64,000 nt of DNA from Providencia sp. PROV188. GTDB taxonomy: Bacteria; Pseudomonadota; Gammaproteobacteria; Enterobacterales; Enterobacteriaceae. Below the pieces are notes generated by a model. The model had not been told where the DNA came from, searched no databases, and saw nothing but the letters and a program-made list of their open reading frames with translations. Location: NCBI RefSeq assembly GCF_027595165.1, contig NZ_CP097291.1, forward strand, positions 1,488,001 to 1,552,000. Direction: 5' to 3'. Below, one piece after another: positions 59,297 through 64,000 of the stretch. Every line of letters starts with the position of its first letter. Position 1 is the first letter of the stretch. The position numbers and the translations under genes are program-made.

Positions 59297-60955
59297 ATGT
59301 TGAATAACCGAGCGAGCAAAGTAGGAGCCTCTCTGCTGGCTCTTTTTTTTGTCTTGACCTATTTGTTGCCGTTAAACAGTCGTTTACTTTGGCAGCCGGA
59401 TGAAACCCGTTATGCGGAAATCAGTCGCGAAATGCTACAACGCGGTGACTGGATAGTGCCGTACATGCTGGATATTCGTTACTTTGAGAAACCAGTAGCG
59501 GGGTATTGGATCAACAATATTAGCCAAATGATTTTTGGTGACACAAACTTTGCAGTTCGTTTTGGTTCTGTCTTCTGTATTTTATTGAGCACTCTGCTGG
59601 TTTACCGCATGGCAAAAATGATGTGGCGTAACAGCCATGTTGCCTATGTGGCAAGCTTCATCTACATCTCGATGTTCTTGGTGTTTGCAGTAGGGACATA
59701 CAGCGTTCTTGACCCGATGCTATCGTTATGGATAGCCGCCAGTATGTTTTGTTGCTTATGGGCGATGAAAGCTCGAGAGGTTAAGACCAAACTCGCCGCA
59801 TGGGGAGCTCTTGGGCTGGCCTGTGGTATGGCGTTTATGACCAAAGGCTTTTTAGCTTTAGCTATTCCTGTCATTGTGATGCTACCTATCACCTTGTATC
59901 AAAAACGTTTCCTTGAAATGCTTAAATATGGTCCATTAGCGATTATTACTGCGGTGATCATCAGCTTGCCGTGGGCATTGGCCATAGCCAAACAAGAACC
60001 GGATTACTGGAATTACTTTTTTTGGATTGAGCATGTGAAACGCTTTACGGCGGATGATGCTCAGCACGTTGCGCCATTCTGGTACTACATTCCGATTATT
60101 TTGCTTGGGGCTATTCCGTGGATGGGCTTAGTACCTGGCTCATTAATTAAAGGATGGAAAGAGCGTAAATCTAGCCCAGATATGTTCTTTTTACTATGTT
60201 GGTTTGTAGTTCCGGTGATTTTCTTCAGTATTTCACGCGGAAAACTACCGACTTACATGCTGCCGTTTATGGCGCCATTGGCGCTGCTAATGGCGAAATA
60301 TGGTGTGGATTGTGTACGTAATGGCACCATGAAGGCATTGAAAGCCAACGGAATTATTAACATTGTTATCGGGATTGCCGCCGTGATAGCGGTGATTATC
60401 GTCAGCAGTGTGATCAAAAAGCCCCTATATGAGCATGATGAATGGTCAAAAATGGTGCTGGGGGTTGTGGCGTTTTCAATTTGGGCGATCATCGGCTATC
60501 TCTGTACCGTATTAAATGCGAAATATTGGCTGTGGGCGGCATCTTGTTCATTGGCGGTCAGCTTATGTATTGGTAGTGCATTACCAAATAACACTATTGA
60601 TTCGAAGTTACCGCAGAATTTTATTCATCAAAATCATGATCTCTTGATGAACAGTCAATATTTGATGGCAAGTAACGTCGGCGTAGCTGCGGGGCTGGCA
60701 TGGGAAACCAAAAATTCCAATATTTATCTCTATAATAGCAGCGGTGAATTAACTTATGGCTTGGAATACCCAGACAGTGCGCATCGTTTGGTTAAACCGG
60801 ATGAATTTGCTGCATGGCTGGCAAAAGCTCGCCAAGAAGGGCAGGTCACCGTGGTGTTCTTGTTAGGTAAAAAAGAAGGGTTGCCAGACATTCCGAAGCC
60901 GGATGAAGTCATTAAGAATTCCCGTATGGCGATAGTGGTTTACCATAAACAATGA
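59297..60955 (+). CDS. arnT: Lipid A 4-amino-4-deoxy-L-arabinosyltransferase
   Basis: 552 residues from [12 protein letters not shown]83 membrane enzyme (about 13 helices). Catalytic loop has [32 protein letters not shown] is also conserved. It transfers L-Ara4N to lipid A phosphates on the periplasmic face. Confidence 0.96.
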   Translation: MLNNRASKVGASLLALFFVLTYLLPLNSRLLWQPDETRYAEISREMLQRGDWIVPYMLDIRYFEKPVAGYWINNISQMIFGDTNFAVRFGSVFCILLSTLLVYRMAKMMWRNSHVAYVASFIYISMFLVFAVGTYSVLDPMLSLWIAASMFCCLWAMKAREVKTKLAAWGALGLACGMAFMTKGFLALAIPVIVMLPITLYQKRFLEMLKYGPLAIITAVIISLPWALAIAKQEPDYWNYFFWIEHVKRFTADDAQHVAPFWYYIPIILLGAIPWMGLVPGSLIKGWKERKSSPDMFFLLCWFVVPVIFFSISRGKLPTYMLPFMAPLALLMAKYGVDCVRNGTMKALKANGIINIVIGIAAVIAVIIVSSVIKKPLYEHDEWSKMVLGVVAFSIWAIIGYLCTVLNAKYWLWAASCSLAVSLCIGSALPNNTIDSKLPQNFIHQNHDLLMNSQYLMASNVGVAAGLAWETKNSNIYLYNSSGELTYGLEYPDSAHRLVKPDEFAAWLAKARQEGQVTVVFLLGKKEGLPDIPKPDEVIKNSRMAIVVYHKQ

Positions 60956-61299
60956 TAGCGCAATTACTTCTATTACTTCTTGTCAGTGTGTTGACTTGCA
61001 TTGGGCAAATAGCCCAAAAGCAAGCGGTCGTCGTTTGGCAAGGAGACAAACATAATAAAGCCGCATCCGCCATTCGTTGGCTGGTGCTGGCGGTATTAAT
61101 GTTGGGATTGGGAATGCTGTTTTGGCTAAAGTTATTGGAAACAATGCCACTCAGTATTGCCTACCCGATGCTCAGTATTAATTTCGTTTTGGTCACATTG
61201 ATAGGGCAATTTGTCTACCATGAGCAAACGGGGCTAAACCACTGGCTCGGGGTTGCCTCAATCATGATGGGAATACTACTGATGAGTATAAGTGTATGA
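60952..61299 (+). CDS. arnE: Ara4N-phosphoundecaprenol flippase subunit ArnE
   Basis: 115 residues, EamA/SMR-like with four helices; ends [18 protein letters not shown]. It overlaps arnT by ATGA. With ArnF it moves the undecaprenyl-linked sugar to the periplasmic side. Confidence 0.93.
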   Translation: MIAQLLLLLLVSVLTCIGQIAQKQAVVVWQGDKHNKAASAIRWLVLAVLMLGLGMLFWLKLLETMPLSIAYPMLSINFVLVTLIGQFVYHEQTGLNHWLGVASIMMGILLMSISV

Positions 61300-61703
61300 A
61301 TAAAGGATACTTATGGGTACTCGGTAGTGCGCTATTAGTCACCGTCGCACAGCTCAGCCTGAAAGCGGGAGTTGTTGAGCTTCCATCGTTCTCTCTAGGT
61401 TGGCACTGGTTGCAGCTAGAATGGCTGGCAGATAATGCGGCAAGTTTAGGGGTTATCTTTGTCGGGTTAGTCTGCTATGCGTTATCGATGCTGTGTTGGC
61501 TATTTGCGTTAAAATATATCGCGCTTAATAAAGCCTACCCGCTTATCAGCCTCAGCTATGTTTTCGTTTACATATTGGCGGTGGTGTTGCCATGGTTCAA
61601 TGAACCCGCAACGGCGTTAAAAGCGGCGGGGATTGCATTTATTCTGCTAGGCGTATGGCTGATCAGTCGACCTTCTAAGCCTTTAACGAAAAAAGCTAAA
61701 TAG
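61296..61703 (+). CDS. arnF: Ara4N-phosphoundecaprenol flippase subunit ArnF
   Basis: 135 residues, four helices, with [22 protein letters not shown] typical of this SMR-like group. Overlaps arnE by ATGA. Last gene of the operon. Confidence 0.93.
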   Translation: MNKGYLWVLGSALLVTVAQLSLKAGVVELPSFSLGWHWLQLEWLADNAASLGVIFVGLVCYALSMLCWLFALKYIALNKAYPLISLSYVFVYILAVVLPWFNEPATALKAAGIAFILLGVWLISRPSKPLTKKAK

Positions 61704-61845
61704 CATCAGATAATTAGCCTTAGGTGTTTATTTTTTATGCGCTGCACTGTTGATCATTGTACATTATAGTCTCGCGTATTAAGATATCACTTAAGGTTAT
61801 TATTTTGGGGTTATCTATGCCCGCTGGTTATCTATAAGGTACGCT

Positions 61846-62331
61846 ATGATAGTGAATCTCAAATACCTACCATTGCTGTGTTGCCTCGTGTTGATTGGCT
61901 GCTCTTCATCCGTAAAACGGACGTCAGCACCGCCAATGAAAACCCAATTGTCTGATCCCATAATGACTATCGCGCAGCTCAAAGACCAGCTAAGCCAGTG
62001 GTATGGCACGCCGTATCACTATGGCGGCATGAGCCAAAATGGTGTGGATTGTTCGGGTTTTGTCTATCGAACATTCAGTGATCGCTTTGCGATTGAAGTC
62101 CCGCGTACGACGGTTGACCAAACGCGTTTAGGTACGCGTATTGATAAATCGGATTTAATGCCGGGTGACCTTGTATTTTTTAAAACGGGATCAGGGGAAA
62201 ACGGTCTGCATGTTGGGATTTACGATACTGATAACACATTTATCCATGCATCTACTAGTAAAGGTGTGATGCGTTCATCGATGGATAATAGCTATTGGCG
62301 AAAAGTGTTTTGGCAGGCACGGCGCATCTAA
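61846..62331 (+). CDS. nlpC: NlpC/P60 peptidoglycan endopeptidase lipoprotein
   Basis: 161 residues; lipobox VLIGC with Cys19. The NlpC/P60 catalytic triad is Cys69 (GVDCSGF), His122 (LHVGIY) and His134 (FIHAST). It is close to E. coli NlpC through its whole length (ends FWQARRI). In E. coli nlpC directly follows btuD; here the arn operon lies between them. Confidence 0.94.
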   Translation: MIVNLKYLPLLCCLVLIGCSSSVKRTSAPPMKTQLSDPIMTIAQLKDQLSQWYGTPYHYGGMSQNGVDCSGFVYRTFSDRFAIEVPRTTVDQTRLGTRIDKSDLMPGDLVFFKTGSGENGLHVGIYDTDNTFIHASTSKGVMRSSMDNSYWRKVFWQARRI

Positions 62332-62405
62332 TTTCGCTTCATTCCTCATTAATTCTTCAGTGATTATGCTATCTTAGGAGCAAGTTTTGCTTTTAGGATA
62401 GCCGA

Positions 62406-63422
62406 ATGTCTACATTACGTTTATTTATTTCTGAATCCTTCGATCCTTGGTTTAATTTAGCGGTTGAAGAAACCATTTTTCGTCAAATGTCAGCTGATCA
62501 ACGCGTGATGTTCCTATGGCGGAATGCCGATACGGTGGTCATCGGTCGCGCTCAAAACCCATGGAAAGAGTGTAACACTCGTAAAATGGAACAAGATAAT
62601 GTTCGATTAGCGCGTCGTAGCAGTGGTGGCGGGGCTGTATTTCAAGATTTAGGCAATACCTGTTTTACCTTTATGGCAGGGAAACCGGAATATGATAAAA
62701 CCATTTCAACGCAAATTATTGTGGATGGGCTGGCAAAAGTCGGGATCCACGCTGAAATTTCTGGGCGTAATGATTTAGTACTCGAAACTGAAAATGGTCC
62801 ACGAAAAATTTCAGGCTCAGCCTACCGTGAAACTAAAGATCGTGGCTTTCACCACGGTACTTTACTGATTAATACCGATTTAAGTCGTTTAGCAAATTAC
62901 CTCAATCCTGATCCTAAAAAACTGCAAGCCAAAGGGATTACGTCAGTACGTTCTCGCGTTGCCAACTTAAATGAGCTAGTACCGGATATTTCTCATGAAA
63001 AAGTGTGCGAAGGGATCATAAATAGCTTCTTTAGTTATTATGGTGAAACCGTCGAACCGGAATATATTTCACCGGAAAAACTCCCTGATTTACCTAATTT
63101 TGCAGAGACATTTGCGAAGCAAAGTAGCTGGGAATGGAACTTTGGGCAAGCGCCTGCTTTTAGTCACATGGCGGATACCCGATTCCCATGGGGCGGTATT
63201 GAGTTTCATTTTGATATTGAAAAAGGCGTGATCACGCGCTGCCAATTTTTCACCGACAGTCTCGATCCATCGCCATTAGAATGGTTAAGTCAGCAATTGG
63301 TGGGGCAAGTTTACCAAACGGAAACCATCCGTCAGTTAATGAAACAAATGAAGACGCTGTGGCCCGCGTTGACGGAACAGTTTGCAGATTTAGAAAACTG
63401 GCTCGTTAACGAACTGAGATAA
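62406..63422 (+). CDS. lplA: Lipoate-protein ligase A
   Basis: 338 residues as in E. coli. Family motifs are [27 protein letters not shown] and [22 protein letters not shown]. It activates lipoate with ATP and attaches it to E2 and H proteins; the C-terminal accessory domain (about 250-338) is present. A hairpin terminator follows. Confidence 0.96.
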   Translation: MSTLRLFISESFDPWFNLAVEETIFRQMSADQRVMFLWRNADTVVIGRAQNPWKECNTRKMEQDNVRLARRSSGGGAVFQDLGNTCFTFMAGKPEYDKTISTQIIVDGLAKVGIHAEISGRNDLVLETENGPRKISGSAYRETKDRGFHHGTLLINTDLSRLANYLNPDPKKLQAKGITSVRSRVANLNELVPDISHEKVCEGIINSFFSYYGETVEPEYISPEKLPDLPNFAETFAKQSSWEWNFGQAPAFSHMADTRFPWGGIEFHFDIEKGVITRCQFFTDSLDPSPLEWLSQQLVGQVYQTETIRQLMKQMKTLWPALTEQFADLENWLVNELR

Positions 63423-63447
63423 AAAAAGAGCCGATGATTATCGGCTC
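63421..63447. terminator. Bidirectional terminator between lplA and the MarA-like gene
   Basis: Eight-bp stem GAGCCGAT/ATCGGCTC with GATT loop; on the minus strand a T-run follows, giving a strong terminator for the regulator gene. Confidence 0.85.
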
Positions 63448-63505
63448 AAAATATAGATTTCGTTGGAATGGGTGTTTGAGGGTGTAACGAAAATCTAATG
63501 TGCGC

Positions 63506-63877
63506 TTAATGATGGCAATTGCAAGTCATAAAAGTTTTGCATTCTGGTAACTCACCCGCTTGACGGAATTTAGCAGGGGTAGTATCAAAATGTTTCTTGA
63601 AAATACGCGTAAATGTGGCTTGAGAGCTAAAGCCATATTGCAACGCGATATCTAGAATAGGTAAGTTGCCTTCACGTAATGATTTAGCGGCTTCTAGCAG
63701 GCGACGTTTACGAACATATTCGCCTAGCGTGCAGCCCTTAAGTTCTTTAAATACACGCTGCAAATGCCATTTCGAATATCCGCTTTTATCCGCGATAGTA
63801 TCGATTTTGATGCCTTCATTGCGTTGTAATTGGCTTTCAAGCCATCTAATGATTTCATTGACTACACTTTCTGACAT
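63506..63877 (-). CDS. MarA/SoxS/RamA-type AraC-family activator (PqrA/AarP-like)
   Basis: 123 residues. Two HTH motifs of the XylS/AraC fold cover about 8-105: IDTIADKSGYSKWHLQRVFKE and ILDIALQYGFSSQATFTRIFKKHF. No effector domain, as in MarA, SoxS and RamA. AGGAGG lies 5 bases before the ATG. The C-terminal tail is unusual: Cys113, Cys119, Cys121, His122 and His123 (ECKTFMTCNCHH). The gene probably drives efflux and drug tolerance (family knowledge). Its naming among PqrA, AarP or RamA is not certain. Confidence 0.85.
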   Translation of the reverse strand: MSESVVNEIIRWLESQLQRNEGIKIDTIADKSGYSKWHLQRVFKELKGCTLGEYVRKRRLLEAAKSLREGNLPILDIALQYGFSSQATFTRIFKKHFDTTPAKFRQAGELPECKTFMTCNCHH

Positions 63878-63969
63878 ATCTACCTCCTACTCTAGTAGGC
63901 TATTGTTCATTAATAACTAATAATAACTCATGAAATTATGGTCTATTCTTCCTTTTTTTCCGATATATC

Positions 63970-63988
63970 GATAGGCTAATCGTGCGGT
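63970..63988 (-). promoter_or_regulatory. Candidate marbox upstream of the MarA-like gene
   Basis: On the minus strand ACCGCACGATTAGCCTATC agrees with AYnGCACnnWnnRYYAAAY except two of the terminal A positions. It lies about 95 bases upstream of the ATG, fitting autoactivation. Confidence 0.5.
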
Positions 63989-64000
63989 TTTTGAATGAGA

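Overview
The window looks like a chromosomal segment of a moderately AT-rich enterobacterium of the Morganellaceae, most likely Providencia (inference). The reasons are E. coli-type gene order at many loci (uvrY-uvrC-pgsA-glyW-cysT-leuZ; thrS-infC-rpmI-rplT-pheM-pheS-pheT-ihfA; ydjN-ydjM-hxpB-yniB-yniA), AT-rich codon use, a chromosomal arn operon and a MarA/PqrA/AarP-like regulator. I see no prophage, insertion sequence or CRISPR array.

Layout. 1-2.5 kb: an AbgT-type transporter (cut by the left edge) with peptidase T. 2.7-6.5 kb: uvrY, uvrC, pgsA and four tRNAs (Gly, Cys, Leu, Leu). 6.6-12.1 kb: a small protein, fabV, yfaY, an anchored protein, a second methionine aminopeptidase and a DUF4239 membrane protein. 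12.1-15.4 kb: an ascorbate-type PTS (IIC, IIB, IIA) with a divergent LacI-type repressor and twin palindromic operators. 15.6-17.4 kb: a secreted endonuclease/exonuclease/phosphatase-fold protein and an AT-rich gap. 17.4-21.1 kb: ribitol catabolism (rbtK, rbtD, LacI-type regulator) without a transporter. 21.2-23.4 kb: fetAB iron export, then a fluoride riboswitch and crcB. 23.9-28.5 kb: an unknown transporter with an M20 amidohydrolase, and an XRE-cupin regulator facing azlCD. 28.6-34.7 kb: a His-rich periplasmic protein, a YkgJ-like cysteine-cluster protein, tcyP, SOS-controlled ydjM, hxpB, yniB and yniA. 34.85-38.8 kb: a cluster of six consecutive hairpins, then sitDCBA with a Fur box. 39-42.7 kb: emtA, marC and small envelope genes. 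42.9-51 kb: the translation operon and ihfA. 51-54.2 kb: a RhoGAP-like gene, then btuC and btuD. 54.2-61.7 kb: arnBCADTEF. 61.8-64 kb: nlpC, lplA and a MarA-like regulator.

Most remarkable. (1) Between ihfA and btuC lies a 385-residue protein whose C-terminal half reads as a eukaryotic-type RhoGAP domain, including a candidate arginine finger. It has a tandem hexanucleotide repeat just upstream and is a good candidate for a host-directed effector. (2) infC (IF3) is present twice in tandem; both copies keep the rare AUU start, and a terminator separates them. (3) UvrY has lost the phospho-acceptor Asp and the conserved Thr and Lys of its receiver domain but keeps its DNA-binding domain. (4) Six hairpins are packed into about 200 bp after sitD, bounded by identical 29-base copies. 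The ihfA-btuCED-nlpC locus known from E. coli is remodelled here: the RhoGAP-like gene is inserted, btuE is absent, and the arn operon sits between btuD and nlpC.

Functional themes are metal and ion homeostasis (fetAB, sitABCD, crcB), envelope modification and polymyxin resistance (arn), stress regulators (UvrY, MarA-like, LexA box) and sugar or peptide scavenging. All identifications come from reading motifs and remembered family sequences; no database search was run.
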